Below are positions 1 through 7,415 of a stretch of DNA of 9,662 bases, one piece after another. This DNA is from Syntrophobacterales bacterium. Its GTDB lineage: Bacteria; Desulfobacterota; Desulfobaccia; Desulfobaccales; 0-14-0-80-60-11. The stretch covers positions 1-9,662 of the forward strand of contig JAGVPN010000372.1 in NCBI GenBank assembly GCA_020052215.1, read 5' to 3'. The position numbers and the translations under genes were made by a program. The notes under the pieces are model-generated. The model did no database searches and was not told the DNA's origin. It saw only the letters and a list, made by a program, of their open reading frames with translations. Numbering within the stretch: position 1 is the first letter of the stretch; the number at the start of each line of letters is the position of its first letter.

Positions 1-309
1 ATCCTGGGGACCGCCGCGGCCCGGCGGCCCCTGGTGCTGGACGGCTTTATCGCCACCGCCGGGGCGCTGGTGGCCAAGGCCATGGCCCCGGCAGTGACCG
101 ATTACCTCATCGCCGCCCACCGCTCCGTGGAGCCGGGCCACCAGATCATGCTGGATTTCCTGGGCCTCAAGCCCCTGTTGAATTTCCAGATGCGCCTGGG
201 GGAAGGCACCGGCGCCGCCCTGGGGTTGAGCCTGCTGGAAGCCGGCGTCAGGATCTACCGGGAAATGGCCACCTTCGAGGAGGCCGGGGTGGCCGACCAG
301 GAAGCATGA
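1..309 (+). CDS. cobT: CobT, nicotinate-nucleotide--dimethylbenzimidazole phosphoribosyltransferase (3' part only)
   Basis: This is the C-terminal part of CobT; the reading frame is open from base 1, so the gene begins upstream of the window. CobT transfers phosphoribose from nicotinate mononucleotide to 5,6-dimethylbenzimidazole, giving alpha-ribazole phosphate for the lower ligand of cobalamin, in the cytoplasm. About 102 of the usual ~350 residues are visible. Family hallmarks seen are [22 protein letters not shown] and [18 protein letters not shown]; the Glu in RLGEGTGA matches the catalytic Glu known from Salmonella CobT. The protein ends with the usual [10 protein letters not shown] tail. 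The TGA stop overlaps the cobS start (ATGA), so the two are translationally coupled in one operon. The fragment looks intact. Confidence 0.93.
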   Translation: MLGTAAARRPLVLDGFIATAGALVAKAMAPAVTDYLIAAHRSVEPGHQIMLDFLGLKPLLNFQMRLGEGTGAALGLSLLEAGVRIYREMATFEEAGVADQEA

Positions 310-1049
310 AATCCACCCTGCCCCTGGCCCTGACCTTTCTCACCAAGCTGCCCTGGCCCTGGCGGGGCCCAGCCGATGAGGCGGCCCTGGCTCGCTCCCT
401 GTTTTGGTTTCCCTGGGTCGGGGCCGTCCTCGGCTTGGGTTTCTGGGTAGCCTGGGCGGGCTTGCAAAAAATTTTGCCGGCCCCCGCGGCCGCGGCCCTG
501 CTCCTGGCGCTGACGGTGTGGGTCACCGGCGGGCTGCACCTGGACGGCCTGGCCGACACCGCCGATGGCCTGGGCGGGGGCCACACCCCGGCGGACCGCC
601 TCCGTATCATGAAAGACTCCCGGGTGGGCGCCTTCGGGGTCATCAGCCTCATTCTGGGGCTGGTCCTCAAATTTTCCCTGTTCCTCTCTTTATCCACCCA
701 AACCCGGGGGGCCGAAGCCCTGCTGCTCTTCCCGGTGGTCAGCCGCTGGGGCATGGTGCTACTGGCCTATCTGTCGCCCTACGCCCGGCCGGAAGGGGGC
801 CTGGGGCAGGCCATGACCCTGGGGGTGAGCCCCCGGGTCCTGGCCGGCGCCAGCCTCAGCGCCGGGGGCTTATCTCTGCTGATCCTGGGCGCCCCGGGCC
901 TGGTGCTCTTCATTGCCGCCGCCGCCCTGGTCTGGCTGGGCAGCCTCTACTTTCAGCGCCGCCTGGGCGGCATCACCGGCGACGTCCTGGGCGCCGCCAA
1001 CGAAGTTGTGGAGATTATGGTCCTGGCCGGGGCGTTGATTTTGAAATAG
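306..1049 (+). CDS. cobS: CobS, adenosylcobinamide-GDP ribazoletransferase
   Basis: This 247-residue protein is an integral inner-membrane cobalamin synthase. It joins adenosylcobinamide-GDP to alpha-ribazole (phosphate), the product line of the preceding cobT, to make cobalamin (phosphate). The length is normal for the family. Visible hallmarks are an N-terminal LTFLTKLP segment, [15 protein letters not shown] (residues 78-92, the Asp-rich motif thought to bind Mg and substrate), [11 protein letters not shown] (101-111), an SRW motif near 146-148, and [13 protein letters not shown] (221-233). Hydrophobic stretches near 35-55, 60-75, 108-130, 137-157 and 183-212 fit a polytopic protein. The start at 306 is set by the ATGA overlap with cobT. 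The gene ends in TAG, directly followed by a GC-rich hairpin. A long antisense frame exists over the gene but carries no recognisable protein. Confidence 0.95.
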   Translation: MKSTLPLALTFLTKLPWPWRGPADEAALARSLFWFPWVGAVLGLGFWVAWAGLQKILPAPAAAALLLALTVWVTGGLHLDGLADTADGLGGGHTPADRLRIMKDSRVGAFGVISLILGLVLKFSLFLSLSTQTRGAEALLLFPVVSRWGMVLLAYLSPYARPEGGLGQAMTLGVSPRVLAGASLSAGGLSLLILGAPGLVLFIAAAALVWLGSLYFQRRLGGITGDVLGAANEVVEIMVLAGALILK

Positions 1050-1067
1050 GGCCGCCGCCACCGGCCC
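1049..1067 (+). repeat. GC-rich hairpin abutting the cobS stop codon
   Basis: Arms GGGCCG (1049-1054) and CGGCCC (1062-1067) can pair around a 7-nt loop. The first arm begins with the last G of the cobS TAG stop. There is no U-run after it, so it is not a canonical intrinsic terminator. It may be an imperfect terminator or a degraded relative of the REP-like hairpins described elsewhere in the window, which also sit directly behind TAG stops. Confidence 0.35.
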
Positions 1068-1082
1068 GGATAAAACCGTTTT

Positions 1083-1098
1083 CGGTTTCCGGTTTCCG
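1083..1098 (+). repeat. Heptamer tandem repeat CGGTTTC x2.3
   Basis: Two exact copies of CGGTTTC (1083-1089, 1090-1096) are followed by a partial CG, between cobS and the REP-like hairpins. The first copy also forms the right arm of a small hairpin, AAACCG-TTTT-CGGTTT (1073-1088). No function is evident. Confidence 0.45.
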
Positions 1099-1109
1099 CT
1101 AAATCGGTG

Positions 1110-1130
1110 GCGCAGGCGTCTCGCCTGTGC
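1110..1130. repeat. REP-like palindrome without GTAG foot
   Basis: Arms GCGCAGGCG (1110-1118) and CGCCTGTGC (1122-1130) pair around a TCT loop, with 8 Watson-Crick pairs and one G-T wobble. It lies between the convergent 3' ends of cobS and the diguanylate cyclase gene, 28 bp from a second, GTAG-footed palindrome, so the two look like a small interspersed palindrome cluster. The flank is GGTG rather than GTAG, which suggests a different repeat family. It may act bidirectionally in RNA 3'-end protection or termination, but that is inference. Confidence 0.6.
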
Positions 1131-1158
1131 TTGCTCAGGGGACGCGCTGCCCATCTCT

Positions 1159-1179
1159 GGCGGGCAGTGCCCGCCCTAC
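1159..1179 (-). repeat. GTAG-footed REP element at the end of the cyclase gene
   Basis: Read on the - strand this is GTAG (1179-1176), then GGCGGGC, a 3-nt loop ACT, and GCCCGCC. The stem is a perfect 7 bp. A GTAG tetranucleotide directly 5' of an imperfect palindrome is the known signature of REP elements recognised by RAYT (TnpA-REP, Y1 tyrosine transposases). The TAG of this foot (1178-1176) is the in-frame stop codon of the diguanylate cyclase gene. The hairpin therefore begins at the first base after the coding sequence. Confidence 0.7.
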
Positions 1180-4100
1180 ATATCTGGATTGCTGGATGCC
1201 GTATCGCGCGTTGCCGCCACCACTATCCGGTTGCGGCCGGCGGCTTTGGCCTGGTACATGGCGTTATCCGCGGCCTGGATCACCTCATCTCCCGTAGCGC
1301 CATGCTCCGGAAACATGGCCACCCCCAGCGAGACCGTAGTGCTTTCCAACAACTTGCCCTCCTGAAATACCTGGAGACGGGGCGCCATCTGTCTGATTTC
1401 CTCAGCCCGCTCCAGGACCACTTCCAGCGGCGCCTCGGGCAGGATGAGGACAAATTCCTCGCCCCCGTAACGGCAGGCCACGTCTTCCTGGCGCACCTGG
1501 GTTTGCAGCAACAGGCCCAGGGTGCGCAACAGGTCGTCCCCGGCGGCATGGCCATAGGTGTCGTTAAAGCGCTTGAAGTGGTCCAGGTCCAGCATGATGA
1601 CCCCCAGGGGGGCCGCCTTGCGCTGTACCCGGCGCCATTCCCTTTCCAGGGTCTCTTCCAGGTAACGGCGGTTGAACAGGCCGGTGAGGGGATCATGGAT
1701 GGCCTGGTGGCGCAGGGTATCGCGCAATTTTAAATTTGACAGGGACAGGGTGATATGGTCGGCTACGGTCACCGCCAGCCGCGGCAGCGATTCGCTCCGC
1801 TCCGGAGTCAGATCCCCCAGACCCTGGACATGCACCAGGCCGAAGAGTTCTCCCCCAGCCAGCAGGGGCAGGCACAGATAGTCATGGGCAAACGCCGCGG
1901 GGAGATGACGGCAATGCGGTCCCTGGTTCCCGGCAACTGCAATATGGAGTTTCCCCCGCCGTAAGGCCCAGCAATCATCCGGCGCGAAGACCGGTTCTCC
2001 GGCCAGGGGGGCACCCCAGAGGGCTTCGGCTTCCAACAGATTCCTGACGGGGTCCAAGATAAACAAGGCCCCGGACCGGGCCGGAAACAACTCCTGGACG
2101 GACTGGGCGATGAGGGGGTAGGTTTCTTTAACCTGACGGCAGCTCTGGAGCAGTTCCGACAGGAGGTTGAGCTGAGTGATCTCCAGGTTGCGGCGTTCCG
2201 ATTCAAACACCAGGCGCTGTAACTGCTCATTGGCCTGGCGGAAGCTATTTTCCGCCTTTTTTATCCCGGTGATATCCCGAACCACCGACAGACTGACGGA
2301 CTGGCCCGAGGGGTCTTGGGTAACGGCGCAGTCTAACAACGCCTCCATCACGTCCCCGTTTTTCTTGACAAATTGATAGGGAATGTCCCTGACAAAGCCG
2401 TCTCGCCAGAACTGGGGCAGGGTGCTTTCCTGACAGCGCCGGGCCGACTCCTTCCTCATGAAGCGGAAAACCTTTGCTCCCATGACCTCATCCCGGGTGT
2501 AACCCATGGACTCCAGCCATTTCCGGTTCACATTGCAGATCAACCCGTCGGCATCAATGGAGTGCATCATCACCGGCGCACTGTCGTAGATCTGGCGGAA
2601 CCACTCTTCGTTTTGCCGCAGCTGCGCCTCTGCCTGCCGCTGCGCCGTGATATCTGTATCTGAGCCCCGGTATCCCAGGAATTTGCCGCCATCATCCAGA
2701 ACGGGGACGCCGCTGGTGGATAACCAGACGATTTTGCCATTCTTGTGCAGATTCCGGTTGAGGAATTCCCGGAAGGGCCGTTTGGTGGAAATTATGGCCA
2801 GAGCCTCTTGCATCAAGCTTTCCCGATCCTCTGGATGAAAAAACTCATAAAAATATTTACCCAGAACTTCCCCAGGTTTATAGCCCAACAACTTCTCTAC
2901 TACCGGGCTGCTATAGGTATATTTGCCCTGTTGGTCCACTTCCCAGATCCACTCCGCCACATTCTCGCTCACATCCCGGAATCTTTGTTCGCTCCCCCGC
3001 AGGGCATCTTCGGCTTGCTTACGCGTAGTGATGTCTTCTACCACATGGATAAAGCCGGTGGGGGCGCCGTCCGGACCGAAGAGGGGAAAGGCATGGATGC
3101 GGGCCGCAAACCGGCTGCCGTCATCCCGGACGCCTTCCCGGTCGGCTTCCGCGGCGCGGCCGGTGGCCATGGCCATCGTCCCCGGACAGCCCTGACACAC
3201 CGCCTGGCGCTTTTCAAATACCCGGAAACATTCTTGACCGATCAATTCACTAGCCGGTTTTTGGAAAAATTTCCCCTGGGCCGCGTTCAACATATTTATC
3301 CGGTAGTCTGAATCTATCAAGGCTATGCCGAGATCAATATTCTCCACCAAGGAGTGATAGCGTGCCTCACTACCCTGCAAGGTCTCCTCCGCCAGTTTCC
3401 GGTCGGTGATGTCCCGGACGTACTCAATAACTCCCGTCATTTTCCCAGTAGCATTATCCTGCATAGGAAAAGAATGGAGTTCGACCCAGCCGACAATTTT
3501 TCCATCCTCCCCATGCCTGGGGCTCATATTAACAGCCATCTTTCCAGTTTTTAGAGTGTGGGTATAAGGGCAGACCTCACAGGGCTCCCGGCGGTTATGG
3601 TAGACGGTATAGCATTTTTTCCCCTCCAGGGGCATGGCATGGGGAAACCACCGTTCTATTGCGGTATTGCACCCAATAATATTGTAGTCTAAGTCCAAAA
3701 TGCTGATACCATCCTGGATGCTGGCGAAAATATTTTTCAGGAAACCGTGACTCTCTTTCAGGGCCTCTTCCGCCCGCCGACGCTCGGCAATTTCCCGGCG
3801 CAGTTGTTCATTGGAGGTCATCAGTTCGGCGCGGCGCTGCTCCAATTCCTGCTGCAAATGCGCCTGCTCCAAGGCCACCCGGGCCCCGTGGGACAGCTCC
3901 CGGTCCAGCGCCAGCGCCGCAATCACTTCGTTATTGTGACGGTTGACCCCGTCGTCGGCCACCCCCTGTTCGCCAAAACTGTAGAAACCCACTACCGGGG
4001 TGGTGGGCAGCATCTTCCGGATGGCGGCAATCTCTTCGCCCCCCCAGCCTTCTAAAACAAGGCTCCGGAGAGCGCAGGGAAAGGCCAGGACCATGGCCGG

Positions 4101-5129
4101 GTCGGTGATGCCGCCCCGGAGGATGGCTTTGCGCACCGCCTCGCCTCCGGCCGCCAACAGGCTGCTCTGATCGGCATCCATGATGGTCAACAGGGTTCCC
4201 TCGACCATGGGTTGGGAAAACCGCACGCCATGTTCAGGGGTGAAGAAACTGGCCACGTTGAGGCTGTATTGGCCATAGGCATCCAGAATGCCGGCCGGCC
4301 GTTTGGTGGTCAAGGTCAGATGTTTGCCTTCCAGGGCCACCCGGGAGATGCAGAGCAATTGGGAGTAAACGTCGGCCGCGGGTTTGCCGTCCAATTCCAG
4401 CACCTCATGGTTTTTTACCCGGGTGACGGTGGCTTTGCGGCTGGTGGGCTGGAAGCCGTGGGCCATGGCGATGCCGAACTGGAGTTGGGTCTCGAAGACC
4501 GCGACCAGAACACTATCGGGATAGGCCTGCCGGCCCCACAGGACGTAATTGGTTTCCAGACGCCAGTCATCGGCCGCGGCCCCGCCGATTATGGGCAGAC
4601 GGTTCAAAGACAGACGCTTGAGTTCCTCCAGGATTTCGAAGCTCCGGGAATCCGCGGCCCGGGTGTTGCCGGGGGAAAAGAGGAGCCCAAAAGCGGATTT
4701 ACCCTGTCGGGTCATCTCCGGCCAGATGCCGGTGTCCTGGGGGTCGAAAAATGGTTTGACCTCCGGCGTATTAACTGCCTGGGTCACGGCCTGCCGCCAA
4801 TCCTGGGACACCCCCTGCCCCACCCCCACCCGCACTTTAAGATAAGGAGAAGCCAGGGCCACCACCACCACGCTCCCTTGCTGGGGACCGTCGCAGATCT
4901 CCCCCGCGGTGGTGGCGCCCATTACCGGCGCCTGGCCCACCACCCCATGGATGCCCTGGAGCACCTCTGCTAAATCGTAGCGCACCGAGGCAAAGACCAG
5001 AATGGCGGACAGGCCCTTTTTCTTGAGGCCCCGCACCGCCTGGCGCGCGGCTTTGGCCCCCACCGCCAGGGCCTGCTCCCCTTTGGCTATTCCATGCCCC
5101 ACCTGGAGGTTAGCCGTATTTTCATCCAT
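1176..5129 (-). CDS. FIST-PAS-PAS-PAS-PAS-GAF-GGDEF diguanylate cyclase
   Basis: This 1317-residue soluble protein is predicted to make cyclic di-GMP from two GTP under control of many sensory domains. In order: FIST_N (~40-240), FIST_C (~250-400), a charged coiled coil (~415-460), PAS1 (~465-580), PAS2 (~590-708), PAS3 (~714-835), PAS4 (~844-960), GAF (~985-1132) and GGDEF (~1140-1305). FIST domains are proposed small-ligand (amino-acid-like) sensors. The cyclase site is intact: metal Asp1181 in LDLDHFK, Asn1189, Asp1198 in GHAAGDD and GGEEF at 1222-1226. RQED (1213-1216), five residues before GGEEF, is a product-inhibition I-site. Asp1198 (PleD D344) is Ser in cGAMP-making Hypr enzymes, so c-di-GMP is favoured. 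PAS1 and PAS2 each carry C-x10-C-x2-C-P. ATG at 5129 was preferred over TTG at 5138, because AGGAAG is too close to the TTG. The stop TAG lies in a REP foot. Confidence 0.93.
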   Translation of the reverse strand: MDENTANLQVGHGIAKGEQALAVGAKAARQAVRGLKKKGLSAILVFASVRYDLAEVLQGIHGVVGQAPVMGATTAGEICDGPQQGSVVVVALASPYLKVRVGVGQGVSQDWRQAVTQAVNTPEVKPFFDPQDTGIWPEMTRQGKSAFGLLFSPGNTRAADSRSFEILEELKRLSLNRLPIIGGAAADDWRLETNYVLWGRQAYPDSVLVAVFETQLQFGIAMAHGFQPTSRKATVTRVKNHEVLELDGKPAADVYSQLLCISRVALEGKHLTLTTKRPAGILDAYGQYSLNVASFFTPEHGVRFSQPMVEGTLLTIMDADQSSLLAAGGEAVRKAILRGGITDPAMVLAFPCALRSLVLEGWGGEEIAAIRKMLPTTPVVGFYSFGEQGVADDGVNRHNNEVIAALALDRELSHGARVALEQAHLQQELEQRRAELMTSNEQLRREIAERRRAEEALKESHGFLKNIFASIQDGISILDLDYNIIGCNTAIERWFPHAMPLEGKKCYTVYHNRREPCEVCPYTHTLKTGKMAVNMSPRHGEDGKIVGWVELHSFPMQDNATGKMTGVIEYVRDITDRKLAEETLQGSEARYHSLVENIDLGIALIDSDYRINMLNAAQGKFFQKPASELIGQECFRVFEKRQAVCQGCPGTMAMATGRAAEADREGVRDDGSRFAARIHAFPLFGPDGAPTGFIHVVEDITTRKQAEDALRGSEQRFRDVSENVAEWIWEVDQQGKYTYSSPVVEKLLGYKPGEVLGKYFYEFFHPEDRESLMQEALAIISTKRPFREFLNRNLHKNGKIVWLSTSGVPVLDDGGKFLGYRGSDTDITAQRQAEAQLRQNEEWFRQIYDSAPVMMHSIDADGLICNVNRKWLESMGYTRDEVMGAKVFRFMRKESARRCQESTLPQFWRDGFVRDIPYQFVKKNGDVMEALLDCAVTQDPSGQSVSLSVVRDITGIKKAENSFRQANEQLQRLVFESERRNLEITQLNLLSELLQSCRQVKETYPLIAQSVQELFPARSGALFILDPVRNLLEAEALWGAPLAGEPVFAPDDCWALRRGKLHIAVAGNQGPHCRHLPAAFAHDYLCLPLLAGGELFGLVHVQGLGDLTPERSESLPRLAVTVADHITLSLSNLKLRDTLRHQAIHDPLTGLFNRRYLEETLEREWRRVQRKAAPLGVIMLDLDHFKRFNDTYGHAAGDDLLRTLGLLLQTQVRQEDVACRYGGEEFVLILPEAPLEVVLERAEEIRQMAPRLQVFQEGKLLESTTVSLGVAMFPEHGATGDEVIQAADNAMYQAKAAGRNRIVVAATRDTASSNPDM

Positions 5130-5139
5130 GCAGACCAAT

Positions 5140-5145
5140 CTTCCT
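5140..5145 (-). promoter_or_regulatory. Ribosome binding site of the cyclase gene, overlapping the upstream stop
   Basis: AGGAAG on the - strand shares its first two bases with the TAG stop (5146-5144) of the HD-GYP gene and lies 10 nt before ATG at 5129. It lies only 1 nt before the alternative TTG at 5138. The overlap implies translational coupling of phosphodiesterase and cyclase, and it supports the ATG as the start. Confidence 0.6.
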
Positions 5146-7252
5146 ATGGTAAGATGAACCCCTTTTCGGTGAAGAGCTGGACGCAGACCTCCACCACTTC
5201 CGGATCATAGAGGATGCCCTTATTCTTGGTGATCTCCTCCAGGGCCTGATCAATCCCCAAAGCTGGCCGGTAAGGCCGGTGGGAGGCCATGGCCTCCACC
5301 ACATCGGCCACCATCAAAATCCTGGCCTCCGGGATAATGTCGCCGCCGGTCAACCCCGAGGGGTAGCCGGAGCCGTTAAACCGTTCGTGGTGCTGGAGCA
5401 CCGCCTGGGCCACCGGCCAGGGGAACTCAATATCTTTCAGGATGTCATACCCCACCTGGGAGTGAACCTTGATGAGATTAAACTCCATGGGGCTGATTTT
5501 TCCAGGTTTGCTCAGGATCTCCGCCGGCACCGCGATCTTGCCGATATCGTGGACGATCCCCGTGACCCGGATGCCCTCGATCTGCTCCGTTGAAAACCCT
5601 AGTTCACGGGCCAGGGCGCAAGCCAGTTGGGTAACCCGCCGCTGATGGCCGGCGGTATAGGGGTCTCTCATCTCCAAGGTGGCGCCCAGGGCGCCCACCG
5701 TCCCCTCAAGGGCGCGGTGCAGCTTGGCAAAACTGTCTGCCAGGGCGGTCTCGGCCACCTTGCGCTCGGTGATGTCCCGGGCCGCACTGAGGATCAAGGT
5801 GCGGCCATTCAGGGCAATCAGGCGGGCATGGACTTCCACCGGCATGACCGACCCGTCTTTGCAAAGATGGGCGGATTCGAAGCTGGTTTTGCCTTGCTTC
5901 AGCAAATCATCGATACGGCTTGCCCGCACTGCGGCGTGCTCCGGGGTGGGCAAGGTAGAGATATCTTGGGCCAGCAACTCCTCTTTCCCATAGCCCCGGC
6001 TCTTGTAAGCCGCCTCATTGACATAATGAAAATGCCCCTCCAGATCGTGTAAAAAGACGGAATCAGAAACCGCATCCAGAAGCGCCGCCTTGAGCTGCAC
6101 TTCCTCCTCCACCTCTTTGTGGGCGGTGATGTCAAAAAGTACCCCGCAGATATGCCTGATCCGGCCCTCTGAATCGCAAACAATCTGGCTCCTTTCCTGA
6201 ACCCAGACAATTTTTCCTGCCTTATTCCTGATGCGGTATTCCCGGATATAGGCCTTATCCCCCTTCAAGGCCCGGATGAAGATCGCCTTGGCGCCCTGCC
6301 GGTCCTCTTCCACAATCAGATCAATCCAGCTACGCCGCCGGGATTCAAACTCCGCCCTCAGATAGCCGGTCAAGGTTTCGATCTTATGATCAAAGACGTC
6401 AATGTCGCCGTTGGCGAAGCTGTTAAACACCACCGCCGGGATGTTGGTCATCAGCAGCCGGAAGCGGCTCTCACTGGCGCGCAGGGCTTCCGCGGCCTGG
6501 CGGTAGGGGGTGACATCCTCCAGAGAGCCTTCGTAACCCAAAATTTCCCCCGCCTCATCCCGCACCGCCCGGGCGTTGTTCCGCACCCAGACGGCGCGGC
6601 CGTCCCGTTGGCGGAGTTGCAGTTCGAAGCCCCGCACCTCCCCCCGGTGCTGCATCTGGTCGCTCCACCGCTGCTTATCCACGGGGTCCGCATAAAAATC
6701 CACCGCCTTCACCGCCAGCAACGTCTCCCGGTCCGGATAGCCCAGCAGGTGGACCAGGGCCGGGTTGGCTTCCACGACCTCACCGGCGGGCGTAATGCGG
6801 TAGAGTCCGATGGGGGCGTTATTAAACAGCCGGCTATAGCGGTTTTCGGCTTGCCGCAAGGCCCGGCGTTGCGCCGTGTGCTTCAAGCCTTGGCGCACCG
6901 CGGCGCACAGGCGGATATAGTGCCGGGGGGTCTTAAGGACGTAATCCTCCAGGCCGTTCTTCATGGCCTCCACCGCCACCTCTTCATTGCCGGTGCCGGT
7001 GAACATGACCACCGGGCACTCGGGCCAGAGGGCCTTGATATCCCGCAGGATGCTCAGGCCGTTGCTCCAACCCAACATGTAGTCGGTAATGACCAGATGG
7101 AAGGGTTCTTCCGCCAGGGCCAGGGCGTGGGCCTGGGCATCGGCGACTTCCGTCACCTGGACGCGGGGAAACTCCCGGCTCAACTCCCGTTTGATCAGCG
7201 CCCGGTCGTCCGGGTTGTCGTCCACCACCAGAACGCGCAAGGTCTCTTCCAT
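5144..7252 (-). CDS. REC-PAS-PAS-PAS-HD-GYP c-di-GMP phosphodiesterase
   Basis: This 702-residue cytoplasmic response regulator has an HD-GYP output domain, which hydrolyses cyclic di-GMP to pGpG/GMP. The receiver domain (~5-122) is complete: Asp11/Asp12, phospho-acceptor Asp57 (VITDYML), Thr85 and Lys107. Three PAS domains follow (~137-255, ~260-380, ~385-500). The HD-GYP domain (~510-700) has His536, HD at 568-569 (IVHDIGK), His597, the pair His621-His622, GYP at 629-631 and Asp650, so the metal site looks intact and active. ATG at 7252 is preceded by AGGTGG at 4-nt spacing and opens the standard receiver start (LRVLVVDDN). An in-frame TTG further upstream would translate through a REP repeat and was rejected. 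The diguanylate cyclase follows 14 nt downstream, so enzymes of opposite activity are co-translated. Phosphorylation by the upstream kinase is plausible but unproven. Confidence 0.94.
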   Translation of the reverse strand: MEETLRVLVVDDNPDDRALIKRELSREFPRVQVTEVADAQAHALALAEEPFHLVITDYMLGWSNGLSILRDIKALWPECPVVMFTGTGNEEVAVEAMKNGLEDYVLKTPRHYIRLCAAVRQGLKHTAQRRALRQAENRYSRLFNNAPIGLYRITPAGEVVEANPALVHLLGYPDRETLLAVKAVDFYADPVDKQRWSDQMQHRGEVRGFELQLRQRDGRAVWVRNNARAVRDEAGEILGYEGSLEDVTPYRQAAEALRASESRFRLLMTNIPAVVFNSFANGDIDVFDHKIETLTGYLRAEFESRRRSWIDLIVEEDRQGAKAIFIRALKGDKAYIREYRIRNKAGKIVWVQERSQIVCDSEGRIRHICGVLFDITAHKEVEEEVQLKAALLDAVSDSVFLHDLEGHFHYVNEAAYKSRGYGKEELLAQDISTLPTPEHAAVRASRIDDLLKQGKTSFESAHLCKDGSVMPVEVHARLIALNGRTLILSAARDITERKVAETALADSFAKLHRALEGTVGALGATLEMRDPYTAGHQRRVTQLACALARELGFSTEQIEGIRVTGIVHDIGKIAVPAEILSKPGKISPMEFNLIKVHSQVGYDILKDIEFPWPVAQAVLQHHERFNGSGYPSGLTGGDIIPEARILMVADVVEAMASHRPYRPALGIDQALEEITKNKGILYDPEVVEVCVQLFTEKGFILP

Positions 7253-7271
7253 AATTCCACCTGGTCTGAAG

Positions 7272-7290
7272 GGTTCAAGGTTCAAGGTTT
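7272..7290 (+). repeat. Heptamer tandem repeat GGTTCAA x2.7
   Basis: GGTTCAA (7272-7278), GGTTCAA (7279-7285) and GGTTT (7286-7290) lie between the ribosome site of the HD-GYP gene and the GTAG-footed REP that starts at 7295. On the mRNA of the HD-GYP gene this is the 5' leader. A similar period-7 repeat sits beside the REP cluster near 1083. Confidence 0.5.
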
Positions 7291-7294
7291 TTAA

Positions 7295-7319
7295 TGTAGG
7301 GTGCGTCCTACGCACCACC
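7295..7319 (+). repeat. GTAG-footed REP element, left arm of a BIME-like cluster
   Basis: On the + strand this is T-GTAG (7296-7299), then GGTGCGT (7300-7306), a CCT loop, ACGCACC (7310-7316) and ACC. The 25-bp unit recurs perfectly, in inverted orientation, at 7416-7440. It lies in the 5' leader of the HD-GYP gene, 43 bp before its ATG, so its hairpin would be transcribed if the message starts further upstream. Confidence 0.75.
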
Positions 7320-7361
7320 TTCTCAGGGCAATAACCCAATGGGGGTATTCAATTTCCCCTC

Positions 7362-7385
7362 GTTCCCAAGCTCCTGCTTGGGAAC
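7362..7385. repeat. 10-bp-stem hairpin inside the BIME-like cluster
   Basis: Arms GTTCCCAAGC (7362-7371) and GCTTGGGAAC (7376-7385) pair perfectly around TCCT. The motif resembles GTTCCCA...TGGGAAC palindromes that recur between genes in many bacterial genomes (recalled, not searched). No U-run follows on either strand, so a canonical terminator is unlikely. Confidence 0.7.
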
Positions 7386-7394
7386 ACCGGTTGG

Positions 7395-7415
7395 CGGCAA
7401 AGCTCTGCTTCGCCG
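7395..7415. repeat. Second internal hairpin of the BIME-like cluster
   Basis: Arms CGGCAAAGC (7395-7403) and GCTTCGCCG (7407-7415) pair with a single A-C mismatch around a TCT loop. Its centre, AAGCTCTGCTT, is nearly the same as the AAGCTCCTGCTT centre of the hairpin at 7362-7385. The two may therefore be diverged copies of one palindrome. Confidence 0.6.

Noticed and set aside
248..754. - strand open frame of 168 codons over cobT/cobS
   Set aside because: The opposite strand encodes conserved CobT and CobS motifs; the translation here is Arg/Pro/Ser-rich shadow sequence.
4212..4973. + strand open frame of 253 codons opposite the FIST region
   Set aside because: It is the antisense shadow of the FIST domains; composition is Gly/His/Pro-rich without family motifs.
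5130..5138. TTG start three codons upstream for the FIST-GGDEF protein
   Set aside because: The AGGAAG site is only about 1 nt from this TTG, whereas ATG at 5129 has workable spacing. It cannot be fully excluded.
6386..7294. Long + strand open frame of 302 codons opposite the HD-GYP gene
   Set aside because: It is antisense to conserved receiver and PAS coding sequence. Its translation has no recognisable domain, and GC-rich coding DNA commonly leaves such frames open.
7253..7339. 29-residue N-terminal extension of the HD-GYP protein from a TTG at 7339
   Set aside because: It would translate through the REP hairpin at 7295-7319. The ATG at 7252 has its own AGGTGG site and gives the normal receiver N-terminus.
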